A DNA stretch of 64,000 nt from Chelatococcus caeni (GCF_014196925.1 NZ_JACIEN010000001.1:310001-374000), one strand, 5' to 3'; numbered from the stretch's first letter, positions 8,776 through 20,750 are shown. The notes: generated by a model from the sequence alone, not told the origin. Numbers and translations are program-made.

Positions 8776-9654
8776 TCAGGCCGGGCTGCGCCGGGGCGTG
8801 ACGAGGAAGACCCCGCCGGCGATGAGGGCGAGGCCGGCGAGCATCGCGAGCGTCACCGTCTCGGCGAAGACCGCGACCGCGATGGCGACGCCGAAACCGG
8901 CCGCGACATAGCCGATCTGGCTGAGATAGACGGGCCCCGCGACGCGCTGCAGCTGGAAATAGAGCACGTACATCAGCGCCGAGACGCCGACCTGCGCCGC
9001 GATGATGGCGCCGGCGCCGCTCGCCGGCCCAAGGTCAAGGAGCTGCGTGCCGTTGACGGCCATGAAGGGCGAGAGCCACAGCGCGCCGGCGAGCAGCATG
9101 GCGGCGGCGAGCGCCAGCGGCGCGGAGCCCTTCGGCCAGTAGAGCGTGCGGTGCACGTTGCCGAAGGCGACGGAGAGCGGCACGAGCAGGGCGGCGAGCA
9201 GCCAGGCCGGCGAGGTGCCGTCGGCCCGCGCGATCATGTTGGCGACGACGAGCGCCGTGCCGACGCAGCCGAGCACCAGCCCCGCGATGCGCCTGCCCGA
9301 GGGCGCGTCGATCCTGACCGACACGGCGAGGGCGTAGGTGATCAGCGGCGACAGGGCATAGGGCACCGAGGCATAGGCGGCGCCGGCCCGGGCCGCCACC
9401 TCGAAGCCGATGTAGTTGGGTGCCGCGACGGCGAGGAGGCCGGCGAGCGCGTAATAGACGAGATGTTCGCGCGTCAGGGCCGGCCGTTCGCCACGGCCCG
9501 CGGCGAGCGCGAGCAGCACGACGCCCGCGCCGAGCGCCATCCAGAAGGCGAATTCCGGCCCGGCGATGCCGATGGCCGCGGCGCCCTTGGCGAGGTTGAC
9601 CGTCAGGGCGATGAGAAAGCCGACGCTGACGAGCAGCGCGAGTGCGGTGGACAT
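8776..9654 (-). CDS. EamA/DMT family transporter
   Basis: Inner-membrane transporter of the drug/metabolite superfamily, 292 residues, with about ten hydrophobic helices in two EamA halves (roughly residues 5-135 and 150-285). Substrate unknown. Motifs typical of the family include PNYIGFEVAARAGAAYASVP near the middle of the first half. I start it at the ATG at 9654 (MSTALALLVSVGFL) because it begins directly at the first helix; a longer frame to 9705 adds only basic residues. It diverges from a MarR regulator with a shared 117-bp promoter region that contains a perfect palindrome, so MarR control is likely. Confidence 0.85.
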   Translation of the reverse strand: MSTALALLVSVGFLIALTVNLAKGAAAIGIAGPEFAFWMALGAGVVLLALAAGRGERPALTREHLVYYALAGLLAVAAPNYIGFEVAARAGAAYASVPYALSPLITYALAVSVRIDAPSGRRIAGLVLGCVGTALVVANMIARADGTSPAWLLAALLVPLSVAFGNVHRTLYWPKGSAPLALAAAMLLAGALWLSPFMAVNGTQLLDLGPASGAGAIIAAQVGVSALMYVLYFQLQRVAGPVYLSQIGYVAAGFGVAIAVAVFAETVTLAMLAGLALIAGGVFLVTPRRSPA

Positions 9655-9732
9655 GCGGGTTCCTCGTCGGATGCGTCGTCGGGCGCCCTTGCGCAGGGCG
9701 GCCACGAACGGCAGAATATCTTTGAGCCAATA

Positions 9733-9748
9733 ATCTTGAATTCAAGAT
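9733..9748. promoter_or_regulatory. Perfect 16-bp palindrome, probable MarR operator
   Basis: ATCTTGAATTCAAGAT is a perfect inverted repeat in the region between the divergent EamA transporter and marR genes, 24 bp before the marR start. Its core TTGAATTCAA resembles known MarR-family operators. The dual position suggests repression of both genes. Confidence 0.75.
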
Positions 9749-9771
9749 AACTGTCAAGCGGGTGAATCGGG

Positions 9772-10335
9772 ATGGACGAGGCGATCGGGCCGGAGCGTGC
9801 GGAGCGCATCGCGGAGCAGTGGCGGCGGGAGCGGCCGGATATCGACCCTTCGCCGATGGTGCCGCTCGGCCGGCTGTCGCAGGCGGCGCAACTGCTCTCC
9901 GAGCGGCTGGCGGCGGTGTTCCGCGATCACGGCCTCGGCCGAGGCGATTTCGACGTGCTCGCCTCGCTGCGCCGCTCCGGGGCGCCCTATGCGCTGACGC
10001 CGACGGCGTTGTGGTCGCAGCTCATGCTCACCTCCGGCACCATGACGAGCCGCCTCGACCGGCTGGAGAAGAACGGCTTCATCACGCGCGAGCCGTCGCC
10101 GGAGGACCGGCGTGCCGTGATCGTCCGCCTGACGGACAAAGGGCTCGCCACGGTCAACGCGGCCGTGGTCGACCATGTCGCCAACGAGCGGCGCATCCTT
10201 TCCACCTTCTCGCCCGGCGAGGTCGAGCAACTGTCCGAGCTTCTCGCCCGCCTCATCGCCGCGCTGGGCCAGGCGGAGGAGGGCGCGCCTGCGGCGAAAG
10301 CGCGCAATGCGGAGCCGCCGTCAAAATCGATTTGA
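9772..10335 (+). CDS. MarR family transcriptional regulator
   Basis: A 187-residue winged-helix regulator. The central DNA-binding region is clear: LTPTALWSQLMLTSGTMTSR as helix-turn-helix, then LDRLEKNGFITREPSPEDRR with the wing arginines. Members act as dimers and usually repress a neighbouring efflux or detoxification gene until a small aromatic ligand binds. The divergent EamA transporter and the palindrome 24 bp upstream make that gene the likely target, together with autoregulation. Ligand unknown. The C-terminal dozen residues are low-complexity. Confidence 0.93.
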   Translation: MDEAIGPERAERIAEQWRRERPDIDPSPMVPLGRLSQAAQLLSERLAAVFRDHGLGRGDFDVLASLRRSGAPYALTPTALWSQLMLTSGTMTSRLDRLEKNGFITREPSPEDRRAVIVRLTDKGLATVNAAVVDHVANERRILSTFSPGEVEQLSELLARLIAALGQAEEGAPAAKARNAEPPSKSI

Positions 10336-10450
10336 GCGGCAGCGGCAGGAACTCACCCGTCCTTCGGCGCATTGCCTTTTGCGCCCGGATGGGCCAAGCC
10401 TTCAGCGCCTGTGCTGCAGGCGCGAAGAGTGACCACGAACGGGGTCGGTG

Positions 10451-13129
<2,679 letters not shown>

Positions 13130-13135
13130 GGTGCC

Positions 13136-13996
13136 ATGCAAGGCGCGGCGGGCAGGAAGGGCGCAGGCGGGACGCATGGAGCGGCCCGGCGGCGCCCCCT
13201 GGCCGAGACCGTCTCGCCCGCGCGGGCGAGATGGCGCCGTCGCCTCGCCATCCTCTATTTCGGCGACAGCCGGCCGAGCTTCTGGTTTCGGCTCGTCCTC
13301 ATCGGCTTCGATGCCGTCACCATCCTCTATTTCCTGATCTCCACGGTCATCTATCCGGAGGGGGACCGCCACTGGATCGATTATCTCGTGGCGGCGGTGC
13401 TGACCGTCGACTATGCGGCGCGCATGGCGATCGCGCCGACGCCCTGGCGCTTTCCGCTGCGCGGGGCCTCGCTCGTCGATGCGCTCGTCATCTTCTCGCT
13501 CGTGGTGCCGGTGCTCGCCAACAACTTCGCCTTCCTGCGCCTCCTGCGCATCTCGCGCTTCCTGCAGTCACCCTACATGTCGCGCGAGATCACCGAGATC
13601 TTCCCCGCCTACCGCGAGAACGAGGAGGCGGTGAGGGCCGGCGTCAACCTCGCCGTCTTCATCCTGATGATCACCTCGGTCGTCTTCGTGTGGGAATACG
13701 GCCGCAATCCGGGCATCAACAATTATCTAGATGCCCTTTATTTCACCGTCACCACGCTGACGACGACCGGCTTCGGCGACATCATCATGACCGATACGGT
13801 CGGGCGGATGCTGACCGTGATCACGATGGTCGTCGGCGTCGCCATGTTCGTGAACCTCGCGCGGGCGCTCTTCCGGCCGACGAAGGTCTATCATGCCTGT
13901 CCCTCCTGCGGGCTCGAGCGGCACGATGCCGACGCGGTGCATTGCAAACACTGCGGGCGTGTCCTGAACATCGCCTCGGAGGGCTTTTCCGACTGA
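13136..13996 (+). CDS. Voltage-gated-type potassium channel protein with C-terminal zinc ribbon
   Basis: Ion channel of 286 residues. A basic N-terminal cytoplasmic segment (residues 1-50) is followed by several membrane helices (about 50-75, 85-105, 115-135, 165-185), a pore helix with selectivity filter TLTTTGFGD near 200-215, and a last helix (RMLTVITMVVGVAMFVNLA). The filter TTGFGD indicates K+ preference. The tail carries two CxxC pairs (CPSCGLERHDADAVHCKHCG), a zinc-ribbon pattern I do not associate with this channel family. GAGG lies 4 bases before the ATG. It sits 6 bp after ppdK. The channel call is firm; gating and the role of the ribbon are unknown. Confidence 0.87.
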   Translation: MQGAAGRKGAGGTHGAARRRPLAETVSPARARWRRRLAILYFGDSRPSFWFRLVLIGFDAVTILYFLISTVIYPEGDRHWIDYLVAAVLTVDYAARMAIAPTPWRFPLRGASLVDALVIFSLVVPVLANNFAFLRLLRISRFLQSPYMSREITEIFPAYRENEEAVRAGVNLAVFILMITSVVFVWEYGRNPGINNYLDALYFTVTTLTTTGFGDIIMTDTVGRMLTVITMVVGVAMFVNLARALFRPTKVYHACPSCGLERHDADAVHCKHCGRVLNIASEGFSD

Positions 13997-14150
13997 CCGT
14001 CCGCTTTGGCACAGGCCGCCCCGGCGCCGCTTAACCGTCTCTCAACGTTACGACGCGATAACTTTGCGGGAGAGGGGCGGGCATTTGCCTGTGGCGGAGC
14101 CGCAACGCTTGTCCGTCCCCGCCTGGTGGTCATGAGCGGCGTTGGGTGAT

Positions 14151-15398
14151 ATGCGTTTGCGTCGTGTGCGTTGGCGGCGGTCGAGAATGGCGTGGATCTG
14201 CGGCACGGTGGCGCCGTGGGCGCTGGCCGGCGGCATGCTCGTCTCCTTCACCGCGAGCGCCGGGCAGGATCTGTCGAGCGGCATCAGCGCCGCTCCGCTC
14301 GCGCCCATCCTCGCCCCCAGGCTCGCCAACCTCGTGCCGTCCTCCGCCTCGCTCGGCGAGGCGCTGATGCGCGGCCCGGCCGTCGGCGCCGGCAATCTTT
14401 TCGACATCGCCGCCCTCGATCTTTCGGATCCGCAGCCGGATGACGCCCCGCTCGAGGCGCCGCCGCGCGACGAGATGAAGGCCGCACCTCCCGGTTTCCC
14501 GGAGGTCGACCGCAACCTCAAGGGCGATCCGCCGGTTGCCCTGCGGCCCAGCCTCAGCCGCCTCGGCCGCAGCGAGCGGGAGGGGCGCGCCGCCATGCTG
14601 TCGCGCATGCTGCTGTCGCGCGACGAGCGTCTGCTGCCCGCCACCATCCTCATGCCGGGCGCGCTCGACATCCCCTCGCCGGACGAGATGGCGGCCTTCG
14701 AGCCGTGGTCGAGCGAGAGCGATACGATGACCGAGCGCTCCTTCGCGCCCCGCTCGCCAGCGGTCGCGGCGAGCGCCGGCACGGGCATCACCGTCGTCGA
14801 CGGCGCGACGCCCGCCGTCGCGCGCGCCGAGAGCCTCGCCTCCGCGACGCCGGCGCCGGCTGACGCGACGCCCATGCAGATCGCCGGGGCGCCGGTGTCC
14901 TACGCCGCCGTGCGTGTCGGCGACGGCCTGTCGGTCATCGAGAAGAACGACGAGCGCCCGCAATATGCGGACCTGATCGATCCCGAGCGGATGTCGGGTG
15001 AGCAGCGCTGCCTCGCCGAAGCCATCTATTTCGAGGCGCGGAGCGAGAGCGAGGCGGGGCAGGCGGCCGTGGCCCAGGTGGTGCTCAACCGCGTGCGCTC
15101 TGGCCTCTACCCGTCCACCGTCTGCGGCGTCGTCTACCAGAACCGCCACCGCTACAAGGCCTGCCAGTTCTCCTTCGCCTGCGAGGGCCGCTCCCTGCGC
15201 ATCACCGAGGCGGCCCCGTGGCGGCGGGCGGTGCGTGTCGCCCGCGAGGTCACGGAAGGCACGACCTATCTGGCCGACGTCGGCGGCGCGACGCACTACC
15301 ACGCCGACTACGTGCGCCCCTACTGGGCCAAGCGCCTGAAGAAGAAGGACGTCATCGGCCGTCACGTCTTCTACCAGCTCCGGCCCGGCCAGCGCTGA
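14151..15398 (+). CDS. Cell wall hydrolase, SleB type
   Basis: A 415-residue envelope protein. A basic N-terminus with a hydrophobic segment (MAWICGTVAPWALAGGML) serves as signal or anchor. A long, probably disordered Pro/Ala-rich region (about 40-280) precedes the C-terminal SleB/hydrolase_2 domain, with LAEAIYFEARSESEAGQAAV (the catalytic glutamate lies in this block), VLNRV, CQFSFACEG and the late HYHADYVRPYW. The family cleaves peptidoglycan between sugars; in non-sporulating bacteria it serves in wall remodelling. ATG 14151 chosen over an in-frame TTG at 14142. An ACGACGCG-containing stretch lies both upstream and downstream of the gene. Confidence 0.88.
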   Translation: MRLRRVRWRRSRMAWICGTVAPWALAGGMLVSFTASAGQDLSSGISAAPLAPILAPRLANLVPSSASLGEALMRGPAVGAGNLFDIAALDLSDPQPDDAPLEAPPRDEMKAAPPGFPEVDRNLKGDPPVALRPSLSRLGRSEREGRAAMLSRMLLSRDERLLPATILMPGALDIPSPDEMAAFEPWSSESDTMTERSFAPRSPAVAASAGTGITVVDGATPAVARAESLASATPAPADATPMQIAGAPVSYAAVRVGDGLSVIEKNDERPQYADLIDPERMSGEQRCLAEAIYFEARSESEAGQAAVAQVVLNRVRSGLYPSTVCGVVYQNRHRYKACQFSFACEGRSLRITEAAPWRRAVRVAREVTEGTTYLADVGGATHYHADYVRPYWAKRLKKKDVIGRHVFYQLRPGQR

Positions 15399-15508
15399 GC
15401 CGCCGGCTTTACCTTAACGACGCGTTATCGTTGCACCGGCGCGGCTTTCGGCCTTTCGTTGCGGGAACAGGAACGCGCAACGGGCGCCAGGCCCGGCCGG
15501 AGGCGCCG

Positions 15509-15781
15509 ATGATCGTGCATTTGAGAATTGCGGCACTCGCCGCCTGCCTTGCCGCGCCCGGTGCGGCCCTCGCCGGCGGCTTCTATGAGGACGGCTGCCG
15601 CCACTGCGGGGTGATCGACGAGGAATGGCCCATCGCCGCCTGGCGCGGCGGTGGCGCCAATGTCCATTATTCGGGCGGGGTGGTCTATGCTCAGGACTAT
15701 TGGCCGGCGCGCCGCGCGCATCACCGGCACCGCATCGTCTCCAAATCGGCACCGCCGCGGGTCATCTACGGCCCGCGATAG
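15509..15781 (+). CDS. Small exported protein, function unknown
   Basis: A 90-residue protein with a clear signal peptide (MIVHLRIAALAACLAAPGAA then LAGG). The mature part begins GGFYEDGCRHCGVIDEEWPI with a CRHC pair, is rich in Tyr/Trp/His and ends in a basic PPRVIYGPR. GGAGG lies 5 bases before the ATG. I do not recognise the family. It follows the SleB-type hydrolase on the same strand and could be cotranscribed, which would place it in the cell envelope. Confidence 0.72.
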   Translation: MIVHLRIAALAACLAAPGAALAGGFYEDGCRHCGVIDEEWPIAAWRGGGANVHYSGGVVYAQDYWPARRAHHRHRIVSKSAPPRVIYGPR

Positions 15782-15821
15782 CTTTTTGCCTTCGCTGCCC
15801 GGTGCGTGCGCCGCGGCGGCA

Positions 15822-15933
15822 TTCCCTCCCCCCTTGTGGGGGAGGGTAGGGAGGGGGGCGCAAAAACCCCGAGGCTGTGCTCTTGCGTCACCGCCCCGCA
15901 CCCCTGGCCCCTCCCCGCAAGGGGGAGGGGAAA
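15822..15933. repeat. Type A GC-rich repeat, paired units
   Basis: Two hairpin units in opposite orientation: TTCCCTCCCCCCTTGTGGGG with its G-rich partner, then about 45 bases later CCCCTGGCCCCTCCCCGCAA with its G-rich partner. It lies between convergent genes and ends 3 bp before the nadC stop codon, so it might also end transcription. Confidence 0.7.
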
Positions 15934-15935
15934 CC

Positions 15936-16793
15936 TCAACCCGCAGCGTCCACGGCGATATCGAGCCCGATATCCAGCACCGGCGCCGAATGGGTGAGGG
16001 CGCCGACGGAGATGGCGTCGACGCCGGTCTCGGCGATGGCGCGGACGGTCGTGAGGTCGACGCCGCCCGAGGCTTCGGTGCGCATGCGCCCGCCGACCAT
16101 GGCGACCGCCTCGGCCAGCATGCCGGGCGCCATGTTGTCGAGCATGACGACATCCGCGCCCTCCGCGATCACCTCGGCGAGCTGGTCGAGCGTGTCGACC
16201 TCGATCTCGATCTTGACGAGATGGCCGGCGGCGGCCTTTGCCGCCCGGAGCGCCGGCCGCACGCCGCCGGCAACGGCGATATGGTTGTCCTTGATGAGGA
16301 TGGCGTCGTCGAGGCCGAAGCGGTGGTTGAGCCCGCCGCCGCAGGCGACGGCATGTTTTTCCAGCGCCCTCAGCCCCGGCGTCGTCTTGCGCGTATCGCA
16401 GATGCGGGTACGCGTGTGCGCCACCTCGGCCGCATAGGCCGCCGTCAGCGTGGCGATCCCCGAGAGGCGGCCGAGAAAGTTGAGCGCCACCCGCTCGGCC
16501 GCGAGTACGGCGCGGGCGGGCCCGGCGACGGTGGCGATCGCCTCGCCGGCGGCGAGGTCGTCTCCGTCATGGCGATGCGCCGTGAAGCGGATGCGCTCGT
16601 CCGTCAGCCGGAAGGCGGCCTCGGCTGCCGCGAGCCCGGCGAGGCGGCCGGCCTTGCGCGCCATGAGCCGCGCCGTGGCGGCGCGCTGCGCGGGAATGCA
16701 GGCGGCGCTGGTGATATCGCCGGCCCGGCCGAGATCCTCGACGAGCGCGGCGCGCACGATGTCGGCGAGAAGGAGAGGATTGCCGAATTGCAT
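15936..16793 (-). CDS. nadC: Nicotinate-nucleotide pyrophosphorylase (quinolinate phosphoribosyltransferase)
   Basis: Third enzyme of de novo NAD synthesis: quinolinate + PRPP give nicotinate mononucleotide, CO2 and PPi. It is 285 residues with family landmarks [16 protein letters not shown] near residue 19, [11 protein letters not shown], the active-site block [37 protein letters not shown] and [20 protein letters not shown]. It is the last gene of nadA-nadB-nadC, 21 bases after nadB, on the minus strand. Confidence 0.96.
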   Translation of the reverse strand: MQFGNPLLLADIVRAALVEDLGRAGDITSAACIPAQRAATARLMARKAGRLAGLAAAEAAFRLTDERIRFTAHRHDGDDLAAGEAIATVAGPARAVLAAERVALNFLGRLSGIATLTAAYAAEVAHTRTRICDTRKTTPGLRALEKHAVACGGGLNHRFGLDDAILIKDNHIAVAGGVRPALRAAKAAAGHLVKIEIEVDTLDQLAEVIAEGADVVMLDNMAPGMLAEAVAMVGGRMRTEASGGVDLTTVRAIAETGVDAISVGALTHSAPVLDIGLDIAVDAAG

Positions 16794-16814
16794 GGAGGTG
16801 TCCTCGTTGGCGTG

Positions 16815-18356
16815 TCAGCCGGCCCGCCGCTGCCGGGGCAGCAGGGCGTCTTCGAGCGCGGTCATCGTCGTCAGGGTGCGCCGGGCAGGACCGGCCAGCG
16901 GCCGGTCGGCGCGGTAGTGGCCGCCCCGGCTTTCCTCGCGCAGCAGCGCCGCAGCGGCGATCAGGAAGGCGCAATCGGCCATGGCCGCAAGGACGGGGTC
17001 CGCTCCGGTGCGCATGGGGCCGATCTCGGCGAGGGCCGCCGCAAGGCCTTCGCCGTCGCGCACGACGCCGACACGCTCCTGCATCGTCCGGCGCAAGGCG
17101 GCGATGGCGACTGGATCGGACGCTGCCGGCGGGCCTGGCGGCAATGTGGTGATAGCGCCATCGGCCGGCCCTGTGTCGTGCAGCGCGTGACCGATGGCCT
17201 CCGCCGCGCGGGCGCCGAAGACGACGGCTTCGAGCAGGGAGTTGGAGGCGAGGCGGTTGGCGCCGTGCACGCCCGTCGCCGCCACCTCGCCGACGGCCCA
17301 CAGGCCGGGCAGGCTGGTGCGGCCCGAAAGGTCGGTGGCGATGCCGCCCATGTGGAAATGGGCGGCTGGCGCGACCGGCAGGAGGTCGCGCGCGGGGTCG
17401 AGCCCGGCGGCGGCAGCGGCGGCATGGACGGTGGGGAAATGCGTTGCAAAGCCCGGGCCGGGCGCCGCGCGGCCGTCGAGGAAGGCGCCCTCGCCGGCGA
17501 GGATGGCGGCCTGGACGGCGCGCGCCACGACGTCGCGCGGCGCCAGGTCGAGGGCCGGGTGCACGCCCTGCATCAGCCGGCGCCCGTCCCGGGTGACGAG
17601 CACGGCACCCTCGCCGCGCAGCGCTTCGGTCGCGAGCGGCGCGGGATCGCGGCCGATGGCGAGGGCGGTGGGATGGAACTGCACGAACTCCGGATCCGCG
17701 ATCACCGCCCCGTGCCGCGCTGCGATGGCAAGACCGGCGCCGATGGCGCCGGGCGGATTGGTGGTGACCGCAAAGAGGCCGCCGATGCCGCCGGTGGCGA
17801 GCACGGTCGCCGGTGCGGTGATGGCAAGGCCGGGCCCGCCGTCGCAGGCGCGAACGATCGCCCCGCGCACGCGCCCGCCCGTGATGATCAGGTCATCGAG
17901 CAGCTGCCCCTCGATGATCGTGACTGACGGCGTGCGGCGGATGGCGGCGGCGAGCGCCTGCATGACGGCGAAGCCGCTGCGGTCGCCATCGACGGCGAGC
18001 ACGCGCGCGCGGCTGTGCGCGGCCTCGCGCGAGGGCTTCAGCCGGCCGTCGCCGGAACGGGTGAAGGGCACCCCGAGCGCGACGAGGTCGGCGATGCGCG
18101 CCGGGGCCTCCGCGCAGAGGAGGCGGGCCGCCTCGTCGACGACGAGCCCGGCCCCGGCGGCGATGGTGTCCTCGGCGTGCAGATCCGGCCTGTCGTCCGC
18201 ACCGACGGCCGCGGCGATGCCGCCTTGCGCCCAGGCCGAGGCCGCGCCTTCCCCGAGCGGGCCGGGCGAGACGAGGATGACCGGCCGCGGCGCCAGCCTG
18301 AGCGCGGTGAAGAGCCCGGCAAGGCCTGCGCCGACGATGAGAACGGGCGCGCTCAC
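16815..18356 (-). CDS. nadB: L-aspartate oxidase
   Basis: First enzyme of de novo NAD synthesis: FAD-dependent oxidation of L-aspartate to iminoaspartate, which NadA uses. The product is 513 residues. FAD-binding start [18 protein letters not shown], then [42 protein letters not shown], the substrate-binding [19 protein letters not shown] and the late [20 protein letters not shown]. The start is a GTG at 18356 that overlaps the nadA stop in a GTGA, so translation is coupled. The frame stays open upstream across nadA, but that sequence is not protein-like. Confidence 0.96.
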   Translation of the reverse strand: MSAPVLIVGAGLAGLFTALRLAPRPVILVSPGPLGEGAASAWAQGGIAAAVGADDRPDLHAEDTIAAGAGLVVDEAARLLCAEAPARIADLVALGVPFTRSGDGRLKPSREAAHSRARVLAVDGDRSGFAVMQALAAAIRRTPSVTIIEGQLLDDLIITGGRVRGAIVRACDGGPGLAITAPATVLATGGIGGLFAVTTNPPGAIGAGLAIAARHGAVIADPEFVQFHPTALAIGRDPAPLATEALRGEGAVLVTRDGRRLMQGVHPALDLAPRDVVARAVQAAILAGEGAFLDGRAAPGPGFATHFPTVHAAAAAAGLDPARDLLPVAPAAHFHMGGIATDLSGRTSLPGLWAVGEVAATGVHGANRLASNSLLEAVVFGARAAEAIGHALHDTGPADGAITTLPPGPPAASDPVAIAALRRTMQERVGVVRDGEGLAAALAEIGPMRTGADPVLAAMADCAFLIAAAALLREESRGGHYRADRPLAGPARRTLTTMTALEDALLPRQRRAG

Positions 18357-19411
18357 TGCGCCACCGCCGCGGGCCTTGCGCCCAGTGCCACCATGCGCTC
18401 CACGGCGCGACGCGCGCGCAGGGCGATGTCGGGATCGACCGTGACCTCGCCCGTCAGGTCGCGCAGGCAGGCGTGGATCTTCGGCAGGGTGATGCGCTGC
18501 ATGTGCGGGCAGAAGTGGCAGGGCCGCACGAATTCGACATCCGGCACCTCGGCCTCGACATTGCCGGCCATCGAGCATTCGGTGACGAGCACGACGCGGC
18601 GCGGGCGCTCGCGCTTGACCCAGTCGATCATGTGCGCCGTCGATCCGGCGAAGTCCGAGGCCGCGACCACGTCCGGCGGGCATTCGGGATGGGCGATGAT
18701 GCGCACGCCCTCGTGGATCTCGCGCAGGGCGCCGATGTCCTCGGCGGTGAAGCGCTCGTGCACCTCGCAGGCCCCGTGCCAGGCGATGATCTCGACCTTC
18801 GTCTGCGCCGCCACGTTGGCGGCGAGGTAGCGGTCGGGCAGGAAAATGACGCGCGGCGCGCCGAGGCTCTCGACCACCTGAACGGCGTTGGACGAGGTGC
18901 AGCAGATGTCGACCTCCGCCTTCACCTCGGCCGAGGTGTTGACATAGGCGACCACCGGCACGCCGGGATAGCGCTGGCGCAGCAGGCGGATGTCGGCGGC
19001 CGTGATCGATTCCGCCAGCGAGCAGCCCGCCTCCCGGTCGGGGATCAGCACCGTCTTGTCCGGGTTCAGCAGCTTCGCGGTCTCGGCCATGAAATGCACG
19101 CCGCACTGCACGATCACGCGGGCCTCGACGCGGGCTGCCTCGCGCGCGAGCTGCAGGGAATCGCCCACGATGTCGGCGACGCAGTTGTAGATCTCGGTCG
19201 ACTGGTAGTTGTGGGCGAGGATAACGGCGCCGCGCTCCCGCTTCAGGTCGTTGATCGCCTTGACGTAGGGTGCATGCAGCGGCCACTCGGCCGGCGTGAC
19301 GATGTGGCGCACGCGCTCGTAGAGATGGGCCGTGGCGCGCTCGACCTCGGGCGTGAAGGCAAGCGGCGCGCCGTGGCGGATGGTCTCCCGGATCGCGACT
19401 TCCGCGTGCAT
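18353..19411 (-). CDS. nadA: Quinolinate synthase A
   Basis: Condenses iminoaspartate with dihydroxyacetone phosphate to quinolinate, using a 4Fe-4S cluster. It is 352 residues with [20 protein letters not shown], the cysteine-bearing [61 protein letters not shown] and [14 protein letters not shown]. The ATG at 19411 is backed by AAGGAGG 6 bases upstream. A 21-bp palindrome ends directly at that ribosome binding site and a second palindrome lies 56 bp further out, so repression of the whole nadABC operon by NadQ is likely. Confidence 0.96.
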   Translation of the reverse strand: MHAEVAIRETIRHGAPLAFTPEVERATAHLYERVRHIVTPAEWPLHAPYVKAINDLKRERGAVILAHNYQSTEIYNCVADIVGDSLQLAREAARVEARVIVQCGVHFMAETAKLLNPDKTVLIPDREAGCSLAESITAADIRLLRQRYPGVPVVAYVNTSAEVKAEVDICCTSSNAVQVVESLGAPRVIFLPDRYLAANVAAQTKVEIIAWHGACEVHERFTAEDIGALREIHEGVRIIAHPECPPDVVAASDFAGSTAHMIDWVKRERPRRVVLVTECSMAGNVEAEVPDVEFVRPCHFCPHMQRITLPKIHACLRDLTGEVTVDPDIALRARRAVERMVALGARPAAVAQ

Positions 19412-19424
19412 GGCAGGCCTCCTT

Positions 19425-19445
19425 ATATGCTCAAGTTGAGCATAT
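19425..19445. promoter_or_regulatory. Perfect palindrome, proximal operator of nadABC (probable NadQ site)
   Basis: A 21-bp perfect inverted repeat with half-site ATATGCTCAA around a central G at 19435. It directly adjoins the nadA ribosome binding site (19418-19424). The core TGCTCA-N3-TGAGCA is repeated at 19484-19498. The NadQ assignment is inference from the nadQ gene in this window. Confidence 0.82.
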
Positions 19446-19483
19446 TGATGGTACACAAATGACCGCCGAAGCGGTTCCTTATT

Positions 19484-19498
19484 TGCTCATCATGAGCA
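19484..19498. promoter_or_regulatory. Perfect 15-bp palindrome, distal operator of nadABC
   Basis: TGCTCATCATGAGCA has the same TGCTCA-N3-TGAGCA core as the proximal site, centre to centre 56 bp away (about 5.3 helical turns). Two sites could allow cooperative binding or bracket the promoter. Confidence 0.78.
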
Positions 19499-19841
19499 TA
19501 ACTATCTTAGCAGAACTGGTTTGGACTGGCTAGGGAGGGCTTCTCGTGGAAGGTCGCTCGAAGCGCGGGATCAGGTCTTTCCTGCGTTCGGAAACGTCCT
19601 TGGCCGGTCAAAGGCATGTCGCCCGCTTCAGTCCCTGCGCAGCCTCGTGCCCCGGACGCACCGCAGCATGCAATGATGCGGTGCCGAGCCGGGGCCCAGC
19701 CATAGAGTGCCTGCGGCAAGCTGTTGTGCTGGACCCCGGATCGCATTCCGCTTCGCTGCATGCGTCCGGGGAAAGAGGTTCCGTTTGAATGCGAGGGTGC
19801 GCGATCGGCCCGACCGCCGCCCCCGATCACCTCCCGCCGCT
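19499..19841. repeat. Intergenic stretch with type C repeat
   Basis: Between nadA and the lysR gene. From about 19637 it contains a composite repeat: GCCCCGGACGCACCGCAGCA...GCCGAGCCGGGGCCCAG, then TGGACCCCGGATCGCATTCC...TGCGTCCGGGG. The second half resembles sequences at about 38675 and 56225-56300. I see no gene in the interval. Confidence 0.55.
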
Positions 19842-20750
19842 CTACTCAGCCGCCGCGACCACCGGGCCGAGGTCGCCGACGATGGCTTCTTCCAGGCGGG
19901 CGAGGACATGGGCCGTGCAGGGGGCGATGTTGCGCCGGGCGATCAGCCAGACGGCGAGGCGGGCGTTGAAGTCGCAGACGTCGAGCACCTTGAGCTGGTC
20001 GCGCCAGGGGCTCGCGGTGACGAGCCGGGCCGGGACGAGGCCGAGGCCGATGCCGCGGGCGACGAGCGACAGCTGCACCTCGACGCCCCACAGCTCGACG
20101 GCGACATCGAGCGTGTGGCCGGTCGCGCCGAGCGCCCGGTCGAGCAGATGGCGGAAGCCGCAGCCGTCCGGATTGATGACCCAGGGATCCCCGGCGAGGG
20201 CGGCGATGGGAATGCGCCCGCTGGCCGGATGGTCGGCCCGCGCCACGACAACCACTTCCTCGGATGCGATGTGCCGCAGCGACAATTCCGGCAGGTCGCC
20301 AGCGCTGCCGCGCCGCATGCCGATGACGGCGTCGAGCTCCTGGGCGGCGAGCTTGCCGATGAGCCGCTCCGTCCAGTCGACCACGACGACCAGCTTCGCC
20401 TGCGGCACCGTCCGCCGCACGGCATCGATGCCGAGGGACAGCACCGAATCGGCGATGCCGCTGCTGATGCCGATGCGCAGGGGCGGCTTGATGCGGCTCG
20501 AGCGCAGCTCGCTGGCGAACTGGTCGGCCGCGCTCAGCACCTTGACGCCCTCGCGGTACGCGTGCTCGCCTGCAGCCGTCAGCCGGGCCGGCTTCTGCTC
20601 CCGGTCGAGCAGCACGGCGTCGAGCTCCGCCTCCAGCCGCTGCAGGCGCCGCGTCACGGCCGGCTGGGTGATGTTGAGGCGGCCCGCCGCGCGGGCGAGG
20701 GAACCCGTTTCAGCGACAGCGATGAGGGCGCGCAGGTCCTCGAGATTCAT
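19842..20750 (-). CDS. LysR family transcriptional regulator
   Basis: A 302-residue regulator. The N-terminal winged helix-turn-helix is textbook (MNLEDLRALIAVAETGSLAR, then AAGRLNITQPAVTRRLQRLE); the remainder is the periplasmic-binding-like effector domain (IGISSGIADSVL..., RADHPASGRIP, VARGIGLGLVPARLV). It is divergent from an MFS transporter gene with 112 bp between the two starts, which contain a dyad GATGATAA-N13-TTATCATC. The MFS gene is therefore its probable target. Effector unknown. Confidence 0.93.
   Translation of the reverse strand: MNLEDLRALIAVAETGSLARAAGRLNITQPAVTRRLQRLEAELDAVLLDREQKPARLTAAGEHAYREGVKVLSAADQFASELRSSRIKPPLRIGISSGIADSVLSLGIDAVRRTVPQAKLVVVVDWTERLIGKLAAQELDAVIGMRRGSAGDLPELSLRHIASEEVVVVARADHPASGRIPIAALAGDPWVINPDGCGFRHLLDRALGATGHTLDVAVELWGVEVQLSLVARGIGLGLVPARLVTASPWRDQLKVLDVCDFNARLAVWLIARRNIAPCTAHVLARLEEAIVGDLGPVVAAAE

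Noticed and set aside
16815-19286. An 823-codon open frame that would fuse nadB to upstream sequence
   Set aside because: Only the part from GTG 18356 resembles L-aspartate oxidase; the upstream part is an off-frame reading of nadA.
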